64,000 bases of DNA from an uncultured Lachnospiraceae bacterium (GTDB taxonomy: Bacteria; Bacillota; Clostridia; Lachnospirales; Lachnospiraceae). Below, piece by piece: positions 1 through 7,917 of the stretch. Every line of letters begins with the position of its first letter. Position 1 is the first letter of the stretch. A model generated the notes under the pieces. That model was not told the DNA's origin. It made no database searches and saw only the letters and a program-made list of their open reading frames with translations. The translations under genes and the position numbers were made by a program. The stretch spans positions 67,931 through 131,930 of the forward strand of contig CANRBX010000001.1 of assembly GCA_947628955.1 (NCBI GenBank), read 5' to 3'.

Positions 1-416
1 TTGCTGATCAGCAGGTAGGTCGGGATCAGGCCGCCGCCGAAGAACATCGTGATGACGAAAATCGCATTGAAGAAGCCTCTTCCCTTGAAGTCTGTCCTCG
101 ACATCGGGTATGCAGCGAGAAGCGTGATCGCCACAGACACAAAGGTGAATACGATCGAATAGATCACCGCGTTCTTGAAGCCGATCCAGATCTGGGCGTT
201 GGACATAACTCTCTCGTACGCCGTCAGCGTCCACTTCTCAAGGTCAAACACGATACCCTTGTTCTGAAGCGTGATCGGATCCATGAAGGAACCTACAATG
301 ATATAGGCCATGGGAATTATAATGGCTACCACGAACAGTCCGAGGAGGATATAGCCCGTCAGCAGAAGCGCCTTGTCCTGCGCGGAATAGCGGGCAAATT
401 TACTCTTTTTCTTCAT
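1..416 (-). CDS. Carbohydrate ABC transporter permease, LplC type (partial)
   Basis: This is the N-terminal 138 residues of an inner-membrane permease subunit (COG0395-type) that moves an oligosaccharide with an LplB-type partner; the C-terminus lies outside the left edge. It begins MKKKSKFARYSAQDKALL, has a hydrophobic first helix (residues about 18-40) and the periplasmic loop and second and third helices typical of the family, including the MFFGGGLIPTYLL segment. The start is the ATG read from 416, with a GGAGG-like site just upstream. It follows the LplB-type permease gene by 15 bases in the same direction, so the two are co-transcribed; the binding protein is probably further left. The family is certain, the substrate unknown; the nearby GH32 suggests fructo-oligosaccharides. 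Confidence 0.9.
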   Translation of the reverse strand, partial: MKKKSKFARYSAQDKALLLTGYILLGLFVVAIIIPMAYIIVGSFMDPITLQNKGIVFDLEKWTLTAYERVMSNAQIWIGFKNAVIYSIVFTFVSVAITLLAAYPMSRTDFKGRGFFNAIFVITMFFGGGLIPTYLLIS

Positions 417-431
417 AATTCGCGCCTCCTT

Positions 432-1373
432 TTATAGTCCCTTGCCGTCATTCATCTTCGCGACGATCTTGTTCACAGCGAGGATGAGGATGACATTGAT
501 TACGGTGTTGAACAGGCCGACCGCGGTTGAAAAGCTGTAGTCACCGTCGATAAGACCTTTCTTATACACATATGTAGCGATGATCTCGGAAGTCTTCATG
601 TTCAGGTCTGTCTGCAGAGCGTAGGCCTTCTCGAAGCCGATGCTCATGATGTTTCCTGCCTGAAGGATGAACTGGATCACTACCATGTCCTTGATCGCCG
701 GCCACTCAACCGCCTTGATCTGCTGGAAGATGTTCGCGCCGTCGATGACCGCTGCCTCCTTCAGATCCTGGCTGGCATTGGACAGAGCCGCCGTATACAT
801 GATGGAGCCCCAGCCTGCGCCCTGCCAGATACCGCTGGCGATGTAGATCGTGCGGAATGCGGACGGCATGGTCATGAAGTTGATCTGTGTGCCGAGCAGC
901 ATGTTGACCGGGCCCGTCACAGAGAGGAAGATACGGACAATACCGCAGAGTACGATGACGGATACAAAGTTCGGCATGTACAGTACCAGCTGAACTTTTT
1001 TCTTGATCCCCTTGCTCTCAATCCTGTTCAGCAGGAACGCCAGCAGGATCGGCATCGGGAAGCCCCAGAGAAGTCCGTACACGCTCAGCTTCAGCGTATT
1101 GATCAGATACGTCATGAAGTCCGGCGAGGAAAGGAATCTCGAGAAATGCTTGAAGCCCACCCATTCGCTCGCAAGAATACCCTTGAACGGATTGTAGTTC
1201 TTGAAGGCGATCAGGATACCTCCCATCGGGAAGTACTTGAAGATGATCGTCAGGGCCATCGCCGGAAGAAGAAACAGTATGTACAGCTGCCAGTGCTGCT
1301 TCACGTATACCAGCGTGTTATGAACCCTGCCTCCTTGTGCTTCTTTTGCAGAAGCAGAAGAATTTGTTTTCAT
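432..1373 (-). CDS. Carbohydrate ABC transporter permease, LplB type
   Basis: A 313-residue inner-membrane permease subunit of a sugar ABC importer (COG4209, LplB/YtcP partner family). Six hydrophobic segments are visible. The cytoplasmic coupling loop that docks the ATPase reads EAAVIDGANIFQQIKAVEWP near residue 206. The N-terminal segment KYFPMGGILIAFKNY is typical of this family. The start ATG is preceded by AAAGGAGGAG at good spacing. It is first in a leftward pair with the LplC-type gene. A TTGACA-17-TACTAT promoter lies upstream, and the divergent gene is a LacI-family regulator, the probable controller. No ATPase is encoded here; such importers in Bacillota often share one MsmX-like ATPase (known for the family, not seen here). 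Confidence 0.94.
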   Translation of the reverse strand: MKTNSSASAKEAQGGRVHNTLVYVKQHWQLYILFLLPAMALTIIFKYFPMGGILIAFKNYNPFKGILASEWVGFKHFSRFLSSPDFMTYLINTLKLSVYGLLWGFPMPILLAFLLNRIESKGIKKKVQLVLYMPNFVSVIVLCGIVRIFLSVTGPVNMLLGTQINFMTMPSAFRTIYIASGIWQGAGWGSIMYTAALSNASQDLKEAAVIDGANIFQQIKAVEWPAIKDMVVIQFILQAGNIMSIGFEKAYALQTDLNMKTSEIIATYVYKKGLIDGDYSFSTAVGLFNTVINVILILAVNKIVAKMNDGKGL

Positions 1374-1485
1374 ATTCTCCTCCTTTCGTCAGCGCTCTAT
1401 TTTACATTTGCACTCTTCTGAGGCCGGCTTCTCATACATTAAATTATGCATCTATAAAATACCGAGGCTGCGCTTTATGGGTTTT

Positions 1486-1514
1486 ATAGTAGCAGATGTT
1501 AAAATAGATGTCAA
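1486..1514 (-). promoter_or_regulatory. Sigma-A promoter for the LplB-LplC permease operon
   Basis: Read on the minus strand, TTGACA is followed after 17 bases by TACTAT, which points at the permease gene starting at 1373. The rest of the intergenic stretch 1374-1874 is AT-rich and holds this promoter, the opposing lacI promoter and the long lacI leader. I found no convincing riboswitch in it. Confidence 0.55.
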
Positions 1515-1654
1515 GTCCATTCTTTACAGATAGACCAGATTTTTTTATTCTTTTTTTATAATTATGGTCAATTCGTACATCGAAAGTGAAAAATGCCAAC
1601 ATAATGCCTTTCTCTTTTAAACAAATTGGCGAAAAATATTCCGCGTTTTTGCAT

Positions 1655-1683
1655 TTGACACTTCCCGCACCATAGTGTATAAT
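1655..1683 (+). promoter_or_regulatory. Consensus sigma-A promoter for the first LacI regulator
   Basis: TTGACA, a 17-base spacer, then TATAAT: a full-consensus promoter. Transcription would start near 1690, leaving a leader of about 185 bases before the GTG start at 1875. The second lacI gene has the same hexamers and spacing, also preceded by AT and followed by C (ATTTGACAC). Confidence 0.8.
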
Positions 1684-1874
1684 GAATACAAAAATTCCCA
1701 TTTGTTAAATATGCACAGATTCCGCCGGATAAACGGATGTGAAAACAGCATATCAGAAAAATCTGCCCTTCCAAAGCAGATGCGAATCGCACAGGTTGTT
1801 TCATTTGCCCTAACACGTAAAACTATCTTTGAACAAATTACGACGAATTCACAAAGTACAGGAGGAACGGAACT

Positions 1875-3074
1875 GTGTCAGGCAGAGTAACGATACAGGA
1901 TATAGCAGATGCACTCGGCGTATCCAGGAACACGGTATCCAAGGCGATCAACAACACAGGGATCCTGGCGGACTCCACCAGGGAAAAGGTGCTGAAAAAA
2001 GCAGTCGAAATGGGATACAAGCAGTTTTCATATATCAGGTTTGACCAGGGCGGCAGTCCCGCCGCGGGCCGGGGAGCGCTTCCGGGCGCCGGGCTTTCGC
2101 TTGCCGCGCCGCCCCCTCAGGTCCCGTCCTTCCCTGCGGACGCAGCTTCTCAGGCCCCGGACGCCGCAGATCTCTCCCCGGCGGAGAACCGCCGGGAGTC
2201 CCGGCAGTCCTCCGGCAGCGCAGGGATGATCGCAATGCTCTCCCCGCAGTTTCTGGGGAGCTCACATTTTTCCACCGCAATGCTCGGCAATTTTGAGAGC
2301 GGGCTCGCCCGCCTCAACTACGGCTTCGCGATGTACCGCGTCAGCCGGCAGAATCTGGAGCAGAGAGTTCTCCCGGCTTCCATTAACAGGGAGACGACCG
2401 ACGGGATCATCTGTTTCGAAATGTTCGACCCCGCCTACTGTGAAATGCTCTGCGCTCTTGGGATCCCGATCCTGTTCATAGACTGCCCCTCCCCCCGTCT
2501 GGGCAGTATTTACAATGCCGATCTCCTGCTGATGGAGAACCGCACGGGCATTTTCCAGCTGGTGAAGGAGATGGCCCGGCGCGGCAAAAAAAAGATCGGC
2601 TTCCTCGGGGAATCCGACCACTGCCTTTCCTTTTATGAACGGTACATGGCCTTTCGCGAGAGCATGCTCACGCTGGGGATCCCCCTGCGCGAAAAATACT
2701 GCATCACGGGAAACAAAAACGTGCCGCTCCCCTCTTCAGACGATTACCGCGAATATCTGCTGGAAAACCTGCAGAATCTGAAGGAGCTGCCGGACCTCTT
2801 CATCTGCGCCAACGATTTTGTCGCCCTCGATGCCATGCATGTTTTAAAAAACCTTGGTATTTCTGTCCCCGATGATGTATACTTATGTGGATTCGACGAT
2901 TCCCCGGAATCCCGCGTGGTCACGCCAGCGCTTTCCACGGTCCGTATCCACAGCGAGATCATGGGAGAATCCGCAGTGTATCTTCTTGTGTCGCGCATCA
3001 AAAACCCGTCTCTGGACCACCGCATCGTCTACACGGAGACCACCCTGGTGCGCAGGGCTTCCACAGGAAACTGA
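1875..3074 (+). CDS. LacI-family transcriptional regulator (first paralogue)
   Basis: A 399-residue LacI-family regulator. The N-terminal helix-turn-helix and hinge (residues 1-55) read GRVTIQDIADALGVSRNTVS. A periplasmic-binding-protein-like effector domain follows, with the typical late motifs ICANDFVALDAM and LCGFDDSPESR. Between them (about residues 58-115) is an unusually long linker rich in Pro, Ala and Ser, encoded by very GC-rich DNA. The start is GTG, supported by CAGGAGGA eight bases upstream. It lies between the leftward permease operon and the rightward yesL gene and probably represses one or both in the absence of a sugar ligand. It is clearly paralogous to the regulator at 4929. 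Confidence 0.93.
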   Translation: MSGRVTIQDIADALGVSRNTVSKAINNTGILADSTREKVLKKAVEMGYKQFSYIRFDQGGSPAAGRGALPGAGLSLAAPPPQVPSFPADAASQAPDAADLSPAENRRESRQSSGSAGMIAMLSPQFLGSSHFSTAMLGNFESGLARLNYGFAMYRVSRQNLEQRVLPASINRETTDGIICFEMFDPAYCEMLCALGIPILFIDCPSPRLGSIYNADLLLMENRTGIFQLVKEMARRGKKKIGFLGESDHCLSFYERYMAFRESMLTLGIPLREKYCITGNKNVPLPSSDDYREYLLENLQNLKELPDLFICANDFVALDAMHVLKNLGISVPDDVYLCGFDDSPESRVVTPALSTVRIHSEIMGESAVYLLVSRIKNPSLDHRIVYTETTLVRRASTGN

Positions 3075-3128
3075 ACGGCTGAAGGGCAGCCGGAGACAAA
3101 AAGCATTCTTTTAACAGGAGGTGTCTCT

Positions 3129-3815
3129 ATGCGCGGTATTCTGACTCCGGACAATCCGGTCATGAATTTTATCACCAGGATCGTATACAGCGTCTATCTG
3201 AACATTCTGTGGTTCATCTGCTGTATCCCGATCGTCACGGCAGGCGCGTCCACCACGGCGCTGTTCTATGTGACTCTGAAAATGGTAAAAAACGAGGAAG
3301 GCAATGTCACCGTCCAGTTCTTCCGTGCGTTTAAGGAGAACTTCAGGTTTTCCACAAAGGTCTGGCTGATCATGCTCGCGCTCGGGATCGTTCTCGGCGT
3401 CGACGGGTTTGTCCTGTACCACATGCGCTTCGAAAACTGGTTCTGGGCAGTGCTGACCGCCGTCTTCATCGTCGTCGTGCTGGCATATCTGATCATTGCA
3501 ATGTATATTTTCCCCCTGATGGCGCGCTTCAGCAACACCGTGCGCATGATGTTCTTCAACGCGATCATGATCGGGATGCGCTTCCTGCTCTGCACCGCGC
3601 TGATGGCAGCCGTCTATTTCATCATGGCCTTCATTATCATCAATATCTTCACGCCCGCCGTCGTCTTCGGGGAAGGGCTGTGCGCTTTCTTATGCTCTTA
3701 TCTGCTCTCGAGGATCCTGGCCATGTGCGAGCCGCACGAGGAAACCGGGACGGAAGCCGGTCCGGACGGGGAGTCCCCCGACGGGGAATCCTCTGACGGC
3801 GAACCGCAAAGCTGA
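3129..3815 (+). CDS. YesL family membrane protein (DUF624)
   Basis: A 228-residue integral membrane protein of the YesL/DUF624 family, which is habitually found beside LplABC-type sugar importers and whose biochemical role is not established. Four to five hydrophobic helices are visible: about residues 12-45, 80-97, 105-130 and 145-195. The N-terminal NFITRIVYSVYLNILW is typical of the family. The C-terminal tail is acidic and made of near-repeats (DGESP, DGESS, DGEPQ) encoded by a 15-base tandem repeat directly before the stop. A strong AGGAGG site precedes the ATG. It is probably co-transcribed with lacI (54-base gap) and with the next gene (RBS directly after its stop). Confidence 0.85.
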   Translation: MRGILTPDNPVMNFITRIVYSVYLNILWFICCIPIVTAGASTTALFYVTLKMVKNEEGNVTVQFFRAFKENFRFSTKVWLIMLALGIVLGVDGFVLYHMRFENWFWAVLTAVFIVVVLAYLIIAMYIFPLMARFSNTVRMMFFNAIMIGMRFLLCTALMAAVYFIMAFIIINIFTPAVVFGEGLCAFLCSYLLSRILAMCEPHEETGTEAGPDGESPDGESSDGEPQS

Positions 3816-3829
3816 AGGAGGGAATGCCT

Positions 3830-4582
3830 GTGAACCCCGGAAAAGAACCGCACAGAAGCCTTGAGTCCCTGACCGAGAAGGAAAAATGGGACAGCATGAA
3901 CAATGCCCGGAGGGCCCAGTACATCTGGGACTATTACAAGCTGCCGATCCTGATCGTCTGCATCGTCCTGTACATGATCGGCTACTCTGTCTACCGCCAT
4001 GTGACCCACAGGGATACGGTTCTGTACACGGCGCTGATCAACGTCAGTGTGGGAAGCGACCTTGAGTCGCAGATCACGGACGGCTTTCTGGCCGATCAGG
4101 AGATCGACACCGCAAAAAATATGTTCACGCTCTACTCCGGCTGGTACCTGACCGACGACGAGCTGAACGAATACCACGAATACACCTACGCAACGCGGAT
4201 GAAGGTTCTGGCTGCCATCGACAATGAGCAGCTCGATGTCGTCATCATGAACCGGGAGGCCTTTGACGCGTTTGCGCAGAACGGATATCTCTGCAATATG
4301 GAAGAGCTGCTCCGGGAAACGGATCCCGGCCTGTATGGCCAGCTGAAGGACTGCATCGTGGAAAACATGGAGATCCTGGAGGATAACGCGCAGGACCTGG
4401 TGCTCGACCCCACGCTGGAATACGTCTCGAAGACGACCGAATATCCGATGGCCGTGGATCTGTCGGATGCGGAGATGATCCGGGCCGCCGGATTTGAGGA
4501 CGCCGTATATCTCGGGATTCTCGGCAATACTCCCCGCAGGGAGACCGCCGTCACATATCTGAAATACCTGTTTTCACTCTGA
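3830..4582 (+). CDS. Membrane-anchored protein resembling a solute-binding protein
   Basis: About 250 residues: a cytoplasmic N-terminus of some 35 residues, one transmembrane helix (LPILIVCIVLYMIGYSVY) and an extracytoplasmic domain of about 185 residues. The outer domain has the pattern of a small solute-binding-protein fold (LDVVIMNREAFDAFAQNG, then LCNMEELL). I do not recognise a named family. The ORF track starts at an ATG at 3824, but the AAGGAGGG site lies only two bases from it and eight from the GTG at 3830, so GTG is preferred. The gene sits directly behind yesL and probably works with it in the membrane. Its 3' end lies in a 64-base tandem duplication that spans the stop codon. Confidence 0.75.
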   Translation: MNPGKEPHRSLESLTEKEKWDSMNNARRAQYIWDYYKLPILIVCIVLYMIGYSVYRHVTHRDTVLYTALINVSVGSDLESQITDGFLADQEIDTAKNMFTLYSGWYLTDDELNEYHEYTYATRMKVLAAIDNEQLDVVIMNREAFDAFAQNGYLCNMEELLRETDPGLYGQLKDCIVENMEILEDNAQDLVLDPTLEYVSKTTEYPMAVDLSDAEMIRAAGFEDAVYLGILGNTPRRETAVTYLKYLFSL

Positions 4583-4693
4583 GCGCTGCGCATTCAGAAT
4601 ACCTGCCGCCGCGCTTCGTACATCCGGACACCTGTTTTCGCCCTGAGCGCCGCCGCACGGCCAGAATATCTGCTGCTGTGCGCCGCCGCACAG
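4566..4693 (+). repeat. 64-bp tandem duplication spanning a stop codon
   Basis: Two imperfect 64-base units, at 4566 and 4630. Both begin ACCTGTTTTC and share CTGAGCGC and AGAATA blocks. The first unit contains the last codons and TGA stop of the preceding gene; the second lies wholly downstream. The intergenic stretch 4583-4928 otherwise holds a weak hairpin and the promoter of the second lacI gene. Confidence 0.75.
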
Positions 4694-4704
4694 GGCATTC
4701 TTTT
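4676..4704 (+). terminator. Possible weak terminator after the yesL operon
   Basis: A CTGTGCG/CGCACAG stem with a short loop is followed, after a gap, by TTCTTTT. The distance between stem and T-run makes it weak. It overlaps the second repeat unit. Confidence 0.4.
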
Positions 4705-4852
4705 ACAATTCCCCTCTGCTTTTTTTCGTAAATGCACTTATTTTCTCCCTTTTCCGCCATAAAATCATCCGGATTTCCACTATTGCCCCTCCATACCGGT
4801 TCAAACGCCACATTCTTTCCGTCAGTTTGCAGAATTATTTTATTTTTTACAT

Positions 4853-4881
4853 TTGACACCCAACATACAGTCATGTATAAT
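4853..4881 (+). promoter_or_regulatory. Consensus sigma-A promoter for the second LacI regulator
   Basis: TTGACA, exactly 17 bases, TATAAT, about 48 bases before the ATG at 4929. The same hexamers and spacing lie upstream of the first paralogue. Confidence 0.85.
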
Positions 4882-4928
4882 AAGAAAAGACACGAATGTG
4901 TTTATTCAGACATGCAGGGAGATCAGAT

Positions 4929-6080
4929 ATGGCGGGAAGAGTTACGATACAGGACATTGCGGATGCGCTCGGACTTTCGAGAAACACCGTTTCCAAGGCA
5001 ATCAACAATACCGGTGTCCTCGCGGATGCGACAAGAGAAAGGATACTGCAGAAAGCAGTCGAGATGGGCTACAAGCAGTTCTCTTACGTGACCTTCGTAA
5101 ACGCCAATCACTCTGTAAAGGCCAGCCTGTCGCTCCCGTCTGCGCAGACGGAGAAGGCGGCCGCCGGGCCCGCTCCCGAAAGCATGCTCATGCAGAATAT
5201 GCACAATCAGCGGATCACCGAAGGTCCAAGGGTGATCGCGATGCTCTCGATCGGCCTGCTGGGAAGCTCCCATTTTTCTTCCACCATGATGGACAGATTC
5301 CAGATGGAGCTGTCTCTCCTGGGCTATGAACTCGTCATGTACCGCATCGGCCAGAACCACCTGGCAAGCATGACCCTGCCCTCCCCTATCACGCGTGAAA
5401 CGGTCGGCGGCATTATCTGTTTTGAGATCTTCGACCGCGATTACAGCAACATGATCTGCGACTTCGGGATCCCGGTCCTCTTCGTGGATTCCCCGGTCTC
5501 TCTGTGTGACAGCACGCTCCGCGCCGACCGGCTGCTCATGGAGAACCGCTCCAACATCTACCTGTTCATCCGGGAGATGGCGCGCCGCGGCAAACGGCGG
5601 ATCGGCTTCATCGGCAATCCGTACCACTGCTTTTCCTTCTTCGAGCGCTACATGGCCTACCTTGAGGCGCTGCACATGACGGGGCTTCCCGTATCGGAGG
5701 ATTACTGCATCCTGAAAAATCCCGATTCCGGCGTGCCGACCGCCGAGCAGTACCAGGAATATCTGGCGCTGCGCCTGAGCGACATGAAGGAGCTCCCGGA
5801 GGTCTTCCTCTGTGCAAACGACTTCGTGGCGCTCGACGTCATGAACGCGCTGCGCGGCCTGGGACTCTCCGTCCCGGACGACGTATACCTCTGCGGCTTT
5901 GACGATTCCTCCGAATCCAGGCTCGTCACCCCGCGGCTCACCACGATCCACATTCACAGCCAGATCATGGGCTTTACCGCGGTCCAGCTGCTTCTGTCCC
6001 GCATCGCGGAGCCCACCCTGGACTACCGGACCGTATATACAGAGACCACCCTGATCTACCGCGAATCCACCGGAGACTGA
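4929..6080 (+). CDS. LacI-family transcriptional regulator (second paralogue)
   Basis: A 383-residue LacI-family regulator, paralogous over its whole length to the one at 1875. Both share GRVTIQDIADALG, SRNTVSKAINNTG, FERYMA-type and CGFDDSSESR segments. The ORF track starts at 4896, but the ATG at 4929 has AGGGAG correctly placed and gives the normal N-terminus MAGRVTIQD. Its linker is much shorter than in the paralogue. It is followed by a strong bidirectional terminator and the convergent GH32 gene, whose promoter carries a palindrome, so a role in beta-fructoside control is plausible but inferred. Confidence 0.93.
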   Translation: MAGRVTIQDIADALGLSRNTVSKAINNTGVLADATRERILQKAVEMGYKQFSYVTFVNANHSVKASLSLPSAQTEKAAAGPAPESMLMQNMHNQRITEGPRVIAMLSIGLLGSSHFSSTMMDRFQMELSLLGYELVMYRIGQNHLASMTLPSPITRETVGGIICFEIFDRDYSNMICDFGIPVLFVDSPVSLCDSTLRADRLLMENRSNIYLFIREMARRGKRRIGFIGNPYHCFSFFERYMAYLEALHMTGLPVSEDYCILKNPDSGVPTAEQYQEYLALRLSDMKELPEVFLCANDFVALDVMNALRGLGLSVPDDVYLCGFDDSSESRLVTPRLTTIHIHSQIMGFTAVQLLLSRIAEPTLDYRTVYTETTLIYRESTGD

Positions 6081-6087
6081 AAATAAA

Positions 6088-6121
6088 GGGGCTGCCTGAA
6101 ATATATAAAAAGGGCAGCCCC
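6088..6121. terminator. Bidirectional terminator between lacI and GH32
   Basis: A perfect GGGGCTGCC/GGCAGCCCC stem with a 16-base A/T-rich loop, flanked by AAATAAA on one side and TGTTATTAT on the other. It serves the convergent lacI and GH32 transcripts. Confidence 0.85.
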
Positions 6122-6145
6122 TGTTATTATCTGTCTCTCCGTCCC

Positions 6146-7651
6146 TTATTCTTCATTTCCTTCGGAAAGATCATATTTCACTACATTCATCCTCACGCGG
6201 CCATCCGCGAAGAAGGAAATCCCGTCCGCGGCCTGCTCCGTGTAGATCGTGGCCGTCATGACCTGTCTGCCGTCGTTCACGAAAATCTCGACGCTGAAGC
6301 GGTCGAGGATCAGGCGCAGCTTGATCCTGCCGCGCTCTGAGAGCACCTTGCTCCTGCGCTGATGGATGATCGCCCTGCGCGAGCCGGAAAACTTCCGGTC
6401 CACCTTGAGCACTTCCTCATACGGGCGGTAGCTGACAGACGTCTGGTAATCCGCGTTCTGGGCAAAGCGGATGGCAAAGCGCTGGTAGACCTTCGCCTCA
6501 TCCTCGGAAAAGACCTCAACCTCCATGTCGATCCTCCGGCCCTTCACTCCTTCCAGCCGGATCGTCCCGTCAAAGCAGACATCCTCATAGCGGACCTCAT
6601 CCCGCCTCAGCAGCTCCAGCTCGCGGATCGGCTTCTGGTAAAGACGGCCGTCCCGGACCGAGAGCTCGCGCGGCAGGCTCATCTGGCCAAACCAGTGATG
6701 ATCCCCCATCTGCCGGTGCATCGTGCAGGTATCCCAGTTCTGCATCCAGCCGATCATGACGCGCCGTCCGTCCGGGGTGAGGATCGTCTGGGGCGCGTAA
6801 AAGTCGATCCCGTAATCGACCGTCTGGTCATGCTCCTCCGTAAATGTATCTGTCTCTTCGTCGTAGCTCCCGATCAGACACAGAGTTCCGTTCCCGTTGT
6901 GGTACTCGAATCCGTGCGGAAACATATCCTGCGGGCTGACCAGCAGCACCTGCTTCCCGTCAAGCGGGAAGAAATCAGGGCACTCCCACATTTTTCCGAA
7001 GCGGTTTCTGTTCTCCGCGAGCACCTTTTTGAATTTCCACGAAAAGCAGTCCTCACTGGTAAAAAGCAGGATCTGCCCGCTTCCGTCCGCCGGGCGGTTT
7101 CCGATTACGCAGCAGTATGTACCGTCCTTCTTTCTCCAGAGCTTCGGATCGCGGAAGTCATAGATGCTGCATCCCTCCGGCAGATCCTTCGCGTCCAGGA
7201 CGGGGTTCTTCTCATATTTTTCGTAGTCCACGCCGTCCCCCACCGCGATGCACTGCGTCTGGATCTCCTTCTTGCCGCCCTCCGGCTGTATCATATTCAG
7301 AACGCCCGTGTACATCAGCAGGTGCCTGCCGTCCGGAAGCTCCATCGCATTGCCGCTGAAGCAGCCGTCCCGGTCATACGGCGAGTCCGGCGCGAGCGCG
7401 GCGGGCAGATATTCCCAGTGCAGCAGATCGCTGCTGACCGCGTGCCCCCAGTGCATCGGTCCCCACTCGGTTGCATAAGGATAATACTGATAAAACAAAT
7501 GGTATTTTCCATTATAATAGGAAAAGCCATTCGGATCATTCGTCCAGCCAACTCGCGTAGAGAGATGGAAAGCCGGTCTCTCCGCGGCCTGAATCATTTT
7601 TTCGGTAGCCTCTTCATACTTTCTCGCCTCACGTAATGTCTGGCTGCTCAT
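6146..7651 (-). CDS. Glycoside hydrolase family 32 beta-fructosidase (sucrose or fructan hydrolase)
   Basis: A 501-residue cytoplasmic GH32 enzyme that hydrolyses beta-fructosides such as sucrose, sucrose-6-phosphate or short fructans. The three catalytic motifs are intact: WTNDPNG (nucleophile Asp near residue 39), FRDPK (transition-state stabiliser Asp near 168) and WECPDFF (acid/base Glu near 223). The five-blade propeller is followed by the C-terminal beta-sandwich (about residues 340-495), ending with the VEIFVNDG segment. No signal peptide is seen. The start at 7651 is chosen over 7675 because AGGAGGAATCAAA precedes it. It lies next to sugar permeases and two LacI regulators, so the imported substrate is probably a fructo-oligosaccharide. 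Confidence 0.93.
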   Translation of the reverse strand: MSSQTLREARKYEEATEKMIQAAERPAFHLSTRVGWTNDPNGFSYYNGKYHLFYQYYPYATEWGPMHWGHAVSSDLLHWEYLPAALAPDSPYDRDGCFSGNAMELPDGRHLLMYTGVLNMIQPEGGKKEIQTQCIAVGDGVDYEKYEKNPVLDAKDLPEGCSIYDFRDPKLWRKKDGTYCCVIGNRPADGSGQILLFTSEDCFSWKFKKVLAENRNRFGKMWECPDFFPLDGKQVLLVSPQDMFPHGFEYHNGNGTLCLIGSYDEETDTFTEEHDQTVDYGIDFYAPQTILTPDGRRVMIGWMQNWDTCTMHRQMGDHHWFGQMSLPRELSVRDGRLYQKPIRELELLRRDEVRYEDVCFDGTIRLEGVKGRRIDMEVEVFSEDEAKVYQRFAIRFAQNADYQTSVSYRPYEEVLKVDRKFSGSRRAIIHQRRSKVLSERGRIKLRLILDRFSVEIFVNDGRQVMTATIYTEQAADGISFFADGRVRMNVVKYDLSEGNEE

Positions 7652-7737
7652 TTTGATTCCTCCTGTCTCTGGCATCTGTCTTTGATAGGGTCAAATGGTA
7701 AATAGAAAGGGTAAACTTACACACTGATCTCTGCGTA

Positions 7738-7766
7738 AACATACCACAAACTTGTGTGTTCGTCAA
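7738..7766 (-). promoter_or_regulatory. GH32 promoter with operator-like palindrome in the spacer
   Basis: On the minus strand TTGACG, 17 bases, TATGTT. The spacer contains the near-perfect palindrome CACAAACTTGTG (7745-7756), well placed for repression by a LacI-family dimer. Two further GTAAAC motifs lie just downstream. Confidence 0.55.
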
Positions 7767-7848
7767 CTCTTTTTTATTGCAATTTGTACAATTTTTGTGC
7801 ATTTGAAAACATGCCAGATAAAATGAATTCTTTTTGAAACTTTTGTTC

Positions 7849-7877
7849 TTTACGGAACACGCATCTTTCGCTATAAT
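7849..7877 (+). promoter_or_regulatory. Promoter of the AEC transporter gene
   Basis: TTTACG, 17 bases, TATAAT, about 40 bases before the ATG at 7918. Confidence 0.55.
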
Positions 7878-7917
7878 ACTTGAGAACTCATTCTTTGTCG
7901 AAAAGAGGAAAAAAGCA

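Noticed and set aside
1690-1874. Possible riboswitch in the long lacI leader
   Set aside because: No conserved aptamer pattern or terminator/antiterminator pair is visible.
1675-1890. 71-aa plus-strand ORF before the first lacI gene
   Set aside because: It begins within the promoter's -10 region and has no ribosome site.
4923-5957. 344-aa minus-strand ORF across the second lacI gene
   Set aside because: Antisense shadow of a clear LacI regulator.
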